DNA of 64,000 bases from Pseudomonadota bacterium (GTDB lineage: Bacteria > Pseudomonadota > Gammaproteobacteria > Steroidobacterales > Steroidobacteraceae): contig JAJZDX010000001.1 of assembly GCA_021805865.1 (NCBI GenBank), positions 87,578 to 151,577 of the forward strand. Direction: 5' to 3'. Positions 18,353-26,449 of this stretch are shown here, one piece after another. A model generated the notes under the pieces. The model searched no databases and was not told where the DNA came from. It was given only the letters and a program-made list of their open reading frames with translations. A program made the translations under genes and the position numbers. Each line of letters opens with the position of its first letter. The stretch's first letter is position 1.

Positions 18353-19423
18353 TCAGGTGCTGACCGCGGCCGACGTCGATGCCGGCGCACCGGCCGAAGC
18401 CTCCTTCCCGGCGGCCTCCTTCTGCTTCAGCCATGCCTGGAAGGCGGCCGGAGTCACCGCCCGGACCACGATCGGCATGAAGGCGTGGTCGCGGCCGCAG
18501 AGCTCGGTGCACTGGCCGCGGTACACCCCCGCCTTGGACGGGTTGATGATGAAGGATGCCTGGTTGATGAAGCCGGGGATGGCGTCCTTCTTCACCCCGA
18601 GGTCCGGCACCCACCAGGAGTGAACCACGTCGACAGAGGTGATGAGCAGGCGGATCTTCTCTCCGACCGGCACCACCAGCTGATGATCGACGCTGAGCAG
18701 GTAGTGCGGCACGCTGTTGACGTTGATGCCGGAATCGAGCATGCGGGCGGCGTCGCTGGCCATCGAGAGCTTGGAGATGATGCTCACGTTGGTGCCGAGG
18801 TATTTGTACTGCCAGCCCCACTGGAAGCCGTTGACGCGGATGCTCAGCTGGGAATTGGTGTTGTTGTTGATCCTCACCAGCAGCCTCGCCGCCGGGAGCG
18901 CCATGCCGACCAGGATCAGCACCGGGATCGCCGTCCAGATGACCTCCACCTTGGCGCTGTGCACCAGGGTCACGTCGGGCACCGCGCCGCGCGACTTGCG
19001 GTGGAAGATGAGCGACCAGATCATCACTCCAAACACCACCGCGCCGATGCAGACGCAGACCCAGAACGCCATCATGTGCAGGGCGTAGATCCGGGTGCTG
19101 ACGTTGGTGACGCCGCGCGGCAGATTGACCTGCCCCCAGTCCGAGGCGGCGGCCGGCAGCGCGCCGAGCGCGGCGGCGGCGAGGGAGGCGACCCCCGCCA
19201 GTTTCCCGAGTCCTGCTCGATTGGCCGGCCGTTTCCCGAGGCCCCGCGGGGCGCATGTGCGGGTCTCAGAGCCCTCCCGGCCTACTTCCGCTGCGCGGTC
19301 CCTGCCCTGCGGAAGCCCAATGAGGTCATCCCGACCGCCCGTGCGAGGCGGTGTGTCGCACCCCGCGCTGTTGCGGGGGCCGCGCTTGCGCGCGTCATAA
19401 ATTTCTCCCGGAAATTTATTCAT
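18353..19423 (-). CDS. ctaC: Cytochrome c oxidase subunit II
   Basis: A 356-residue subunit II carrying the Cu-A electron entry site. Two helices (MMAFWVCVCIGAVVFGVMIW and VIWTAIPVLILVGMALPAAR) are followed by the cupredoxin domain with VNGFQWGWQYKY, DVVHSWWVPDLGVK (first Cu-A His) and GQCTELCGRDHAFMP (Cu-A Cys, Cys, His, Met). A cleavable signal-like segment (KLAGVASLAAAALGALPAAAS) sits near residue 75-95. The only in-frame ATG is at 19423, leaving an unusual 70-residue Arg/Gly-rich extension before it. There is no strong ribosome site at 19423, so the true start may be a non-ATG codon nearer the signal segment. Confidence 0.93.
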   Translation of the reverse strand: MNKFPGEIYDARKRGPRNSAGCDTPPRTGGRDDLIGLPQGRDRAAEVGREGSETRTCAPRGLGKRPANRAGLGKLAGVASLAAAALGALPAAASDWGQVNLPRGVTNVSTRIYALHMMAFWVCVCIGAVVFGVMIWSLIFHRKSRGAVPDVTLVHSAKVEVIWTAIPVLILVGMALPAARLLVRINNNTNSQLSIRVNGFQWGWQYKYLGTNVSIISKLSMASDAARMLDSGINVNSVPHYLLSVDHQLVVPVGEKIRLLITSVDVVHSWWVPDLGVKKDAIPGFINQASFIINPSKAGVYRGQCTELCGRDHAFMPIVVRAVTPAAFQAWLKQKEAAGKEASAGAPASTSAAVST

Positions 19424-19507
19424 CGTTGTCTAGCCCCCGACGCGCCGCCTGCGGAATCGCAGGGGGCGCGTGAACCGGTAACCGAACTCGAACCTGCTCC
19501 GACTCCG

Positions 19508-19990
19508 TCAGTGCCCCACGGCGAGCGGCGGCGACTCATTGACGCGCCCGATCAGGCGCCTCAGCCGCAGTGCCAGTCCGCGCCGCTCTTCCTCCGTCAG
19601 AAAGCCGCCCACTTCGCACCGGCGGCCGTGAGACTCGATGGTGAGCCGGCTCGGGTGCAGCCGCGATGCCGGACAGACCAGCCTCACCTGCGCCCAGTGC
19701 CGCTGGAATACGACTTCGCGGCGGCTCAAGCGCTCGCGCAGCTCGACGCTGACGTCGGAGTCGGTGATGGTGAGGGTCTGGCTCTGGTGGCGCCGCGCGA
19801 GACTCTCGTGCAGCGCCCAGCCGAGCAGGAGCATTTCGAGGCCCGCGGCGGGCAAGACGGGCCAGAGGCCGAAGAAGGCGAACACCGCGCCGATGCCGAG
19901 GGACAGTGCGCAGGCGCTCGAGAAGAACATCAGAGCGCCTCGCACGCTCAGCGAGCAATTTGGGCAGATGACGATGCGCAAGAACGGCAT
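19508..19990 (-). CDS. DUF2244 family membrane protein
   Basis: A 160-residue protein with the DUF2244 signature ICPNCSLSVRGALMFF near the start, two adjacent helices (ACALSLGIGAVFAFFGLWPV and AAGLEMLLLGWALHESLARR), then a soluble part with LSRREVVFQRHWAQVRL and FLTEEERRGLALRLRRLIG. DUF2244 proteins are often encoded near cytochrome oxidase genes in proteobacteria, which fits here since the gene lies just upstream of ctaC on the same strand; its molecular role is unknown. The start is uncertain: ATG 19990 is used, but in-frame TTG or GTG codons up to 20086 with GGGGGAG nearby are also possible. Confidence 0.8.
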   Translation of the reverse strand: MPFLRIVICPNCSLSVRGALMFFSSACALSLGIGAVFAFFGLWPVLPAAGLEMLLLGWALHESLARRHQSQTLTITDSDVSVELRERLSRREVVFQRHWAQVRLVCPASRLHPSRLTIESHGRRCEVGGFLTEEERRGLALRLRRLIGRVNESPPLAVGH

Positions 19991-20227
19991 GTCGTAGCCG
20001 AAACTGGCCTCAAATCGCCTCGGGACGCGGCTCTCGGGCCGCAATCCCACACTCTCCCCCGGCAGTTTCCTCTGTACCGGCGGCAACCTCCGTTCAGCGA
20101 GATCGAGCGTCCGCGCGCCGGTGTCCTAAGATGACGGATGTCATGGTATTGCGCCCACCGTGACGATTGCAAGGCCAGGTGGGCCTCGGTCTGAGCGGTT
20201 CAAGGAGCCTTGGGGCGTCCGACAGCC

Positions 20228-20908
20228 CTAGAGACCTTCCAGCCTGGCCGCAGCTTCCCCGAGATCGGGCGAAGCGCCGCGGGGGTCGAGCGAGGGGATG
20301 CGCGCCAGTGGCTCGCCGAGCCGCCCCACCAGCGTGGCCAGGTTCTCAGTGACACGCTCCATCGCCGGATCGATGCCGTTCGCCACCCATCCGGCGAAGC
20401 TCGCGCCATGCGCGCGAATGGATTCCTGCGTGAGAAACGCGTGATTGAGGCAGCCCAGGCGCAGCCCTACCACCAGGATCACCGGGATCCGAAGGGCAAG
20501 CGCCAGGTCGGCCATGGCGGTGCTCTCGGTGATGGGCGCGAGCCATCCGCCCGCCCCCTCCACCACGACGCAATCCGCGCGCCCGGCCAGCGCATCGAAG
20601 CACCCGCGAATCACGGCGAGATCGGTGACCGCACCGCACTCATGGGCGGCGATGTGGGGGGAAACGGCCGGGCTGAAGCAATAGGGGTTCACCGTTTCGT
20701 AGGGCGCCGGCACGTTGGCGGCCGCCATCAATGCCAGCGCGTCGGCGCTCCTCAACCCCTCGGGAGCCGGCTCCGCACCCGAGGCCACGGGCTTCATGAC
20801 GGCCACTCGCCGCCCGCGTACGGAGAACGCGCGAGCCAAAGCGGCGGCCACCACGGTTTTGCCCACCCCAGTGTCGGTGCCGGTGATGAAGAACCCTTTC
20901 GCGCTCAT
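20228..20908 (-). CDS. bioD: Dethiobiotin synthetase
   Basis: A 226-residue ATP-dependent enzyme forming the ureido ring of dethiobiotin from DAPA and CO2. It opens with KGFFITGTDTGVGKTVVAA, the modified P-loop of BioD, and has MKPVASG (KPV-x-SG substrate loop) and VVEGAGGWLAPI, both characteristic. ATG 20908 is supported by AAGGAG six bases upstream and by the 4-base ATGA overlap with bioC. It is the last gene of the biotin operon; the next gene on this strand (DUF2244) begins some 240 bases further on. Confidence 0.95.
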   Translation of the reverse strand: MSAKGFFITGTDTGVGKTVVAAALARAFSVRGRRVAVMKPVASGAEPAPEGLRSADALALMAAANVPAPYETVNPYCFSPAVSPHIAAHECGAVTDLAVIRGCFDALAGRADCVVVEGAGGWLAPITESTAMADLALALRIPVILVVGLRLGCLNHAFLTQESIRAHGASFAGWVANGIDPAMERVTENLATLVGRLGEPLARIPSLDPRGASPDLGEAAARLEGL

Positions 20909-21807
20909 GTGCGCTCCTTTCGGCGGATCTGCGCGGGCGGGATGTGGACTTCGGCCGGGGGCGTGTTGTGGGCGGCGCGGCTCGGGCGCTCGCCGCCGTC
21001 GCCGCTCGCCCAAGCAGCCCCATAGATCACTTCGTAGGTCGCCGGAAGCCGCCCGTCGCGACGGTACGCTTCATAGCGCTCCGTCATGCGCTGCAGGCGC
21101 CCCTTTCCGGTGAGCCCGCGCCACCTGCCCGCGGTCATGTTGCGCGCGCCGATCAACTTCAGGTCTCGCATCAGCGAGCGCACCTCGGCATAGGAGACCG
21201 TCAACCGCTCGACATCCAACACCGGCTCCGTGAAGCCGGCGCGCACCAGGGCGTCGCCCACATCATGCATGTCGAGGAAGCGGTTGACATGGGTGCTCGC
21301 ATCGGCTTCGCCCCAGGCGTTGCGCAGCTCCTTCAGCGTGTCGGGACCGAGCGTGCTGAAGGCGAAGAACCCCCGGGGCTTGAGCACGCGCCGTACCTCC
21401 GCCAGGACGCTGTCCGGGGGATCGCACCACTGCAGCATCAGGTTGCTGAAGACCACATCGGCGCACTCGGACGACAGCGGCAATCGGCCGGCATCGGCGC
21501 AGACCCGGTCGAACCGCCGCAGCCATCCCTGGTGGCGCGCCGCCTCACGGAGCATGCCGGGCGCCAGATCCAGCGCAATGACCCGGGAGCGGCGGTAGCG
21601 GCGCTTGAGCCGGCCAGAGAGCCTGCCGGTCCCGGCGCCGAGATCCAGGGTCACTGCAGGGTCGAAATCAAAAGGCTCCAGACGCTCGAGCAGCTCCTCA
21701 CCCACTCTCGCCTGCAGCACCGCCGCGGCATCGTACGTCGCGCCGGCCCGATCGAATGCCGCACGCACGCCGGGCCGGTCGAGCCGGAAAGGGTCATGCA
21801 CGCTCAT
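20905..21807 (-). CDS. bioC: Malonyl-ACP O-methyltransferase
   Basis: A 300-residue class I SAM-dependent methyltransferase. It masks malonyl-ACP as its methyl ester so that fatty acid synthesis can build the pimelate chain. The start resembles BioC (VRAAFDRAGATYDAAAVLQ), the SAM motif is LDLGAGTGRLS, and SNLMLQWCDPP (motif IV) and FFAFSTLGPDTLKELR are BioC hallmarks. It overlaps bioH and bioD by four bases on either side, implying translational coupling. Length is slightly above the typical 250-260 because of a C-terminal tail. Confidence 0.94.
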   Translation of the reverse strand: MSVHDPFRLDRPGVRAAFDRAGATYDAAAVLQARVGEELLERLEPFDFDPAVTLDLGAGTGRLSGRLKRRYRRSRVIALDLAPGMLREAARHQGWLRRFDRVCADAGRLPLSSECADVVFSNLMLQWCDPPDSVLAEVRRVLKPRGFFAFSTLGPDTLKELRNAWGEADASTHVNRFLDMHDVGDALVRAGFTEPVLDVERLTVSYAEVRSLMRDLKLIGARNMTAGRWRGLTGKGRLQRMTERYEAYRRDGRLPATYEVIYGAAWASGDGGERPSRAAHNTPPAEVHIPPAQIRRKERT

Positions 21808-22589
21808 GATTCAAGGAACTCGGTCATCAGGCCGGCGATCTCGCTCGCATGCGACAGGAAGGGTGCGTGAGCGGCGCGCCGGATCTCCACGTAGCGTGCC
21901 CGAGGCATGGCCTCTGCCAGTGCCCGCGATGCCGCGGGCAGCACTACGCGGTCGTACTGTCCGGCGACCACCAGCGCGGGCGTGTCCATGTCGCCCATCC
22001 CCGTCCGCAGGTCCGTCTCGCGCAAGATATCCAGGCCGGCTGCCAGCGCCTGCGCAGAGGCCTCCCCATGCGCAAAGAGTGCCGCGCGCAGCTGCGCCAG
22101 CACCGCCTCTCCCGAAGTGCTGCCGCGCACCTGCAGCTCGAGAAAATCGCTCACGGTACGCCGATAATCGCTCCTCAAGCCTTGCGCGAGGCGCTCCAGC
22201 CGCTCCTCGGGCGCTCCGTACGGCCAATCGGGCGCCGAAGTGAAGCGCGGTGTCGCCGCGAAGAGAACCAGGCGCTCGAGCCCCTGCGGCCGCGCCGAGG
22301 CCCACTCCAACGCCAACTCCGCGCCCAGCGACCAGCCGAGCAGCGCATAGGGGTTGTGTCCGAGGAGGGACGCCACGGCGGCGCGGATCCCCTCCACCTG
22401 GCGGCGCGCCGTGGCGCGCGCCGGCTGCCAGGGGCTGTGTCCGTGTCCGGGCAGGTCCAGGGCGATGAGTCGGAATCTGCCCCCAAGCGCCTCGGCAAGC
22501 GGGTCCCAGACTCGCACATTCAGACCCCAGCCGTGCAGCAGCACCAGGGCGGGGCCTTCTCCGCGAGCCTCGACATACAGCCCGGTCAT
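21804..22589 (-). CDS. bioH: Pimeloyl-ACP methyl ester carboxylesterase
   Basis: A 261-residue alpha/beta hydrolase that removes the methyl ester from pimeloyl-ACP, ending the BioC/BioH route. The oxyanion motif LLHGWGLNVRVWDPL, the nucleophile elbow LLGWSLGAELAL (Ser), the acid in VVAGQYDRVVLP (Asp) and the catalytic His in RRAAHAPFLSH are all present. ATG 22589 overlaps the bioF stop by four bases, and the stop overlaps bioC similarly; a longer open frame upstream lies inside bioF. Placement of bioH inside the operon fits Pseudomonas/Xanthomonas-type bioBFHCD, unlike E. coli, where it is remote. Confidence 0.94.
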   Translation of the reverse strand: MTGLYVEARGEGPALVLLHGWGLNVRVWDPLAEALGGRFRLIALDLPGHGHSPWQPARATARRQVEGIRAAVASLLGHNPYALLGWSLGAELALEWASARPQGLERLVLFAATPRFTSAPDWPYGAPEERLERLAQGLRSDYRRTVSDFLELQVRGSTSGEAVLAQLRAALFAHGEASAQALAAGLDILRETDLRTGMGDMDTPALVVAGQYDRVVLPAASRALAEAMPRARYVEIRRAAHAPFLSHASEIAGLMTEFLES

Positions 22590-23758
22590 TGCCCGCACAC
22601 CCGGCTCAGCGCCTCGACCAGCGCATCGACCTGATCCTCGCGGTGCGCCGCGGTCAGCGTCACCCGCAGCCGCTCCTGCCCCGCGGGCACCGTGGGCGCG
22701 CGAATTGCCACCACCCAGAAGCCGGCCTCGCGCAGCGCCTGCTGGGCCCGCAGCGCCGCGCCGGCGCTGCCCAGGGGAACGGGCTGAATGGGCGTTGCCG
22801 AATCGGCGAGTGGAACACCGGCCTGCCCGGCCGCCGCGCGAAACCGGCGGGTGAGCTGAAGGGCCCGCTCGCGCCGCCAACACTCCCGCTGCATGATGCG
22901 CAGCGCCTCGCGCGTGGCGGCGGCGACCGGCTGCGGCAGCGCCGTCGTGTAGATGTAGGAGCGGGCTTTCTGCAGCAGCAGCTCGATGAGTGCGCCGGAG
23001 CCGGCGACAAAGGCGCCGAACGAGCCGAATGCCTTGCCCAGGGTGCCGACCAGCACCGGCACGTCGTCGGCCGTCAGGCCCGCCGATTCCAACACGCCGC
23101 GGCCGTTCGGCCCCATCACCCCGATACCGTGGGCATCATCCACGACCAGCCACGTCTCGTGCTCGAGGGCGGCCTGCGCAAGCTCCGCAAGCGGCGCGAT
23201 ATCGCCGTCCATGCTGAACACCCCGTCGGTGGCCAGCACGGCGGTGCGCCGGGAGCTGTCGGCGAGCATGCGCCGGGCCGCGCCGGCATCGCAATGCGGA
23301 TAACGCCGGAAGCGCGCGCCCGAGAGCCGGCCGCCGTCGATGAGCGAAGCGTGGCTCAGGCGATCGAGCAGCGCGGTCTCGCCCCGTTCCGCCAGCGCGC
23401 TCATGACCCCGAGGTTCGCCAGGTAGCCGGTGGAGAAGAGCAGCGCTCGCTCGCGGCCCGTGAAGGCCGCGAGCTCCTCTTCGAGCGCCGCGTGCTCGGC
23501 CCCGTGGCCGCTCACAAGGTGCGAGGCCCCGCTGCCTGAGCCGCAGCGTGAGGCGCACTCGGCCATGGCCGCCGCCAGGGCGGGATGGGCGGCGAGGCCA
23601 AGGTAGTCGTTGCTGCTGAAATCGACGAGCCGCCGGCCCTCGACGATCACCTCGGCGCGGCTGCCGCGCTCCGGGAGGCTCTCGATGGTGTGGCGTCGGC
23701 GGCGAAGATTACGGAGCTCGAGCCGCTCGAGCTCCGGCTCAAGAGGCTGTCTCTGCAT
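22586..23758 (-). CDS. bioF: 8-amino-7-oxononanoate synthase
   Basis: A 390-residue PLP-dependent alpha-oxoamine synthase that condenses pimeloyl-ACP with alanine. It has [14 protein letters not shown] near the N-terminus, [27 protein letters not shown] (PLP Asp/His) and the Schiff-base lysine in [17 protein letters not shown] 23758 is used because homologues start near here; it overlaps the bioB coding end by 20 bases and has no clear ribosome site of its own, so coupling to bioB translation is likely. Further in-frame starts upstream would only add a low-complexity Ala/Gly tail. Confidence 0.94.
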   Translation of the reverse strand: MQRQPLEPELERLELRNLRRRRHTIESLPERGSRAEVIVEGRRLVDFSSNDYLGLAAHPALAAAMAECASRCGSGSGASHLVSGHGAEHAALEEELAAFTGRERALLFSTGYLANLGVMSALAERGETALLDRLSHASLIDGGRLSGARFRRYPHCDAGAARRMLADSSRRTAVLATDGVFSMDGDIAPLAELAQAALEHETWLVVDDAHGIGVMGPNGRGVLESAGLTADDVPVLVGTLGKAFGSFGAFVAGSGALIELLLQKARSYIYTTALPQPVAAATREALRIMQRECWRRERALQLTRRFRAAAGQAGVPLADSATPIQPVPLGSAGAALRAQQALREAGFWVVAIRAPTVPAGQERLRVTLTAAHREDQVDALVEALSRVCGQ

Positions 23759-24818
23759 GCGCGTGCAAGCGGGAGCAGCCGCAGCCGCCGCTTTCCTGTC
23801 CCGGGGCGTTTCCATGGCCATCCCCGTGCCCGCTCTCGCGCCCGCTGGAGGTTTCGGCTCTGAGGCCGAGCCGCTCGAACAGCTGCCGGTCGCGCTCGAC
23901 ATCCGGATTGCCGGTGGTGAGCAGTTTCTCTCCGTAGAAGACCGAGTTGGCGCCCGCCATGAAGCACAGCGCCTGCATCTCCTCGCTCATTGCCTGGCGG
24001 CCCGCGGACAGACGCACATGCGAGCGCGGCATGAGGAGGCGCGCCACCGCGATGGCGCGCACGAACTCGAACGGAGCGAGCGGCGCGGTGCCGGCGAGCG
24101 GCGTTCCCTGCACCTGCACAAGCTGATTGATGGGAACACTCTCGGGGTGCTCGGGCAGATTGGCGAGGGTGAGCAGCAGCTCGGCGCGATCCGCCGGCGA
24201 CTCGCCCATGCCGAGGATGCCGCCGCAGCAGACCTTGAGGTCGGCCGCGCGCACCGCCCGCAGCGTGTCGAGACGATCCTGGTAGGTGCGGGTGGTGATG
24301 ATCTCGCCGTAGAATTGCGGCGAGGTGTCGAGGTTGTGGTTGTAGTAGTCAAGACCCGCTTCCTTCAGCTCCTTCGCCTGCTCCGGGCTCAGCATCCCCA
24401 GCGTGGCGCAGGTCTCGAGCCCGAGCGCATGGACCTCGCGGATCATCTGGGCGATCACCTTGAGCTCCCTGGCCTTGGGCGAGCGGTAGGCCGCACCCAT
24501 GCAAAAGCGCGTCGCTCCGGCCTCTCGGGCACGCAGCGCACTCTCGCGCACCGCGGCGACCTCCATCAGCGCCTCATGCGTAAGCCCGGTGTCGTAGCGA
24601 ACGCTCTGGGGACAGTAGGCGCAATCCTCCGGGCACGCACCGGTCTTGATCGAGAGCAACGTGCTCATCTGGACGGTGTTCGGCTCGTGGTGCTCGCGGT
24701 GCACGCGTTGAGCGTGAAACAGCAGGTCCATCAGTGGCAGGGCGAACAGGGCCTGCACCTCAGGCAGCGTCCAGTCGTGGCGGATGGCGCCAAGGGGGAA
24801 GGCAGTCGGCGAGGTCAT
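23739..24818 (-). CDS. bioB: Biotin synthase
   Basis: A 359-residue radical-SAM enzyme inserting sulfur into dethiobiotin. The SAM-cluster motif is [17 protein letters not shown] (CxxxCxxC). Further BioB signatures are [30 protein letters not shown] and [15 protein letters not shown]. The C-terminal tail is longer and more Gly/His/Cys-rich than usual. It is the first gene of the biotin operon. The chosen ATG has no Shine-Dalgarno; it is preceded by 3.5 copies of a GGTGGC hexamer (plus-strand reading 24828-24848), so initiation here may be weak or leader-dependent. Confidence 0.95.
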   Translation of the reverse strand: MTSPTAFPLGAIRHDWTLPEVQALFALPLMDLLFHAQRVHREHHEPNTVQMSTLLSIKTGACPEDCAYCPQSVRYDTGLTHEALMEVAAVRESALRAREAGATRFCMGAAYRSPKARELKVIAQMIREVHALGLETCATLGMLSPEQAKELKEAGLDYYNHNLDTSPQFYGEIITTRTYQDRLDTLRAVRAADLKVCCGGILGMGESPADRAELLLTLANLPEHPESVPINQLVQVQGTPLAGTAPLAPFEFVRAIAVARLLMPRSHVRLSAGRQAMSEEMQALCFMAGANSVFYGEKLLTTGNPDVERDRQLFERLGLRAETSSGRESGHGDGHGNAPGQESGGCGCSRLHAHAETAS

Positions 24819-24827
24819 GAGCGGTCC

Positions 24828-24848
24828 GGTGGCGGTGGCGGTGGCGGT
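24828..24848 (+). repeat. Hexamer microsatellite (GGTGGC)3.5 before bioB
   Basis: Three and a half perfect copies of GGTGGC lie directly upstream of the bioB ATG, in its untranslated leader as annotated. On the message strand they read as ACCGCC repeats, occupying the place where a ribosome site would be expected. Copy number could change by slippage. Confidence 0.6.
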
Positions 24849-24864
24849 CGAGTTTCGGTCCTGA

Positions 24865-24920
24865 GATAGTCGCGAGCGGCGGCTCAATTGTCAACGGATC
24901 GCCCGTCTTTCAGTCGACGA
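24865..24920 (-). promoter_or_regulatory. Putative bio promoter with BirA-like operator
   Basis: On the minus strand TTGACA (24888-24893) is a consensus -35 with GACTAT 17 bases on (24865-24870) as a weak -10, just upstream of bioB. Overlapping the -35 on the plus strand, TTGTCAAC (24888-24895) and GTCGACGA (24913-24920) are separated by 17 bases. BirA operators have the form TTGTAAAC-N16/17-GTTTACAA. The left half is near perfect and the right half matches 6 of 8 in a GTTGACAA-type half. The promoter is moderately likely; BirA control is inference. Confidence 0.4.
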
Positions 24921-24949
24921 TTGCTTATTCTCCGGGCACCCAGGCCACT

Positions 24950-25315
24950 TCAGCGGCGCGCGACATGCACGGCCAGGGCGATGGCGACGGCCACGGCGCC
25001 GAGCGCCGCGATCAGCACCGCGGCGGCCGCACAGTCCTTGACGATGCGGATCCGCGGGTGCTGCTCGGGATGCAGATGGTCGGCCAGGGCCTCGAGCGCG
25101 GTGTTGAACAGTTCCGCCGCCAGCACCCCGGCGCTCGCCAGCATCACCGCCGCCCACCACAGTGGTCCCGGGCGCAGCACGATCAGCAGCACAACCACCA
25201 GCGCGAGCACGACCGCCTGCGTGCGCAGGCTGCGCTCCACCCTCAGGGCATGCCCCAGCCCGGCAAGCGCGAAGCCCAGGCGTCGGACGAAGGTTTGGTT
25301 CTTCTGATTGCTCAA
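24950..25315 (-). CDS. dgkA: Diacylglycerol kinase
   Basis: A 121-residue trimeric integral-membrane kinase that phosphorylates diacylglycerol to phosphatidate, recycling lipid from membrane-derived glucan synthesis. The amphipathic N-terminus (FALAGLGHALRVERSLRTQ) is followed by three helices; the second carries the catalytic ELFNTALEALADHL, and RIRIVKDCAAAAVLIAALG matches the conserved K-D-(M/C)-x-S/A-A-A-V segment. Length is standard. It lies upstream of bioB on the same strand but 130 bases away, with the probable bio promoter between them. Confidence 0.94.
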   Translation of the reverse strand: MSNQKNQTFVRRLGFALAGLGHALRVERSLRTQAVVLALVVVLLIVLRPGPLWWAAVMLASAGVLAAELFNTALEALADHLHPEQHPRIRIVKDCAAAAVLIAALGAVAVAIALAVHVARR

Positions 25316-25708
25316 GAACGGGCCGGCTGTCAGCTGCCGGATCGATGTCGCGGCATCCCCACGCTCGGCACTTTACTCCATTCCCACAACCGGCGCCCGG
25401 GACCAACCTCCGAGAAGGCCTTCGCGACAGCTGCCATTGCATCCACGACGTACGTGCGCGTCGCTGAAGCGGCGGTCAGGCAGGCTGCCCATCCGTCCCT
25501 GAGGGAGGCCGAGGCCTTCGAGCGGCCGAAGCCGGCGCATTCCATCCCCCGGGCGCCACGCGAAGGGCGAGGGCGGCGAGAACGGGTCCAAGGCCCCTCA
25601 TTCCCGCAAATTGCCGCGCGCGACGCCGGGCTCTCCCGGAGATATAGTTGATGCGGCTCCAGCCGCATGGCGCCCGGAGCCCAGACGTTCCCACTTCGGA
25701 GTCCTGCG
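25316..25708. other. Divergent intergenic region dgkA/Nudix with palindrome
   Basis: Nearly 400 bases without a credible gene. Near its right end TATAGT (25643-25648) is followed by the perfect inverted repeat ATGCGGCTCCAGCCGCAT (25651-25668), 40 bases before the Nudix start. The placement just after a -10-like hexamer suggests an operator or a leader hairpin for that gene. The rest is GC-rich without recognised signals. Confidence 0.4.
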
Positions 25709-26332
25709 ATGGAAGATATTTGGCTGGCGTGGGCCAAACGCCTGCAGAGCGTCGCTTCCACCGGACTTCACTTCGCGCGCGACGAGTACGACCGGGAGCG
25801 ATATGCGCAGGTGGCTGCGATCGCGAACGAAATGCTGTCGTCTCTCGCCGGCGTGCCGATCGGCAGGATTGAAGATCTGGCGTCCGATTTCGCCACGGGA
25901 TACGCGACACCGAAGGTGGACGTGCGCGGCGCGGTGTTTGATGATGAGAAGATTCTGTTGGTGAGAGAGAGGAGCGATGGCCTGTGGACGCTGCCGGGTG
26001 GCTATGCGGATGTCGGCATGTCCGCGAGCGAAAACGTCGTCAAGGAGATCCGGGAAGAAGCGTCGCTCAGGGTGCGGGTGAAGGCTCTTTACGGAATTCG
26101 CCACAAGGCGAAGCACGAATATGCCCCGGACCTCAGGGACTTCTACAAGCTTTTCTTCCTGTGCGAGCGAACCGACAGCCTGGCGCCGCAACCGGGGCTG
26201 GAGACCGCCGAGGTGGGTTTTTTCGCGATGAGCGAGCTGCCGCCGCTCTCGAAGGGGCGGACGTTGGAGAAGGACATCGTGGCGGCTTTCGCGTTCAAGG
26301 GCGATCCACGGAAACTCGCATTGTTCGACTGA
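25709..26332 (+). CDS. Nudix hydrolase with N-terminal Nudix_N domain
   Basis: A 207-residue hydrolase of nucleoside-diphosphate derivatives. The first 60 residues (WLAWAKRLQSVASTGLHFAR through GRIEDLAS) match the small helical domain that precedes the catalytic domain in the ADP-ribose/CDP-choline-type Nudix group. The Nudix box reads GGYADVGMSASENVVKEIRE then EASL: the first box Glu is Met, the Arg before the central Glu is Lys and the Gly near the end is Ser, while the REEA glutamates that bind metal remain. ATG 25709 starts at MEDIWLAW; an earlier ATG at 25667 lies across the intergenic palindrome. Substrate cannot be told from sequence. Confidence 0.85.
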   Translation: MEDIWLAWAKRLQSVASTGLHFARDEYDRERYAQVAAIANEMLSSLAGVPIGRIEDLASDFATGYATPKVDVRGAVFDDEKILLVRERSDGLWTLPGGYADVGMSASENVVKEIREEASLRVRVKALYGIRHKAKHEYAPDLRDFYKLFFLCERTDSLAPQPGLETAEVGFFAMSELPPLSKGRTLEKDIVAAFAFKGDPRKLALFD

Positions 26333-26449
26333 GCCGGACGGAAATTCCCGGGCGCGGCGCCGCGGGCTCGATCGTTTTCACCGGGGCTTGCGGACGGGAG
26401 AAGCTCCGAGGCGCCGGCCGGGCCCGGGCCACGGAGGCATTCGCCGCGA

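Noticed and set aside
16459..18363. A plus-strand open frame of over 600 codons across ctaE/ctaD
   Set aside because: It is antisense to well-conserved oxidase genes, is rich in His/Arg/Gln/Glu as expected from the reverse of GC-rich codons, and resembles no family.
22590..22883. A longer BioH starting inside bioF
   Set aside because: The extra residues are Arg/Gly/Ala shadow sequence. The ATGA overlap at 22589 gives the standard BioH length.
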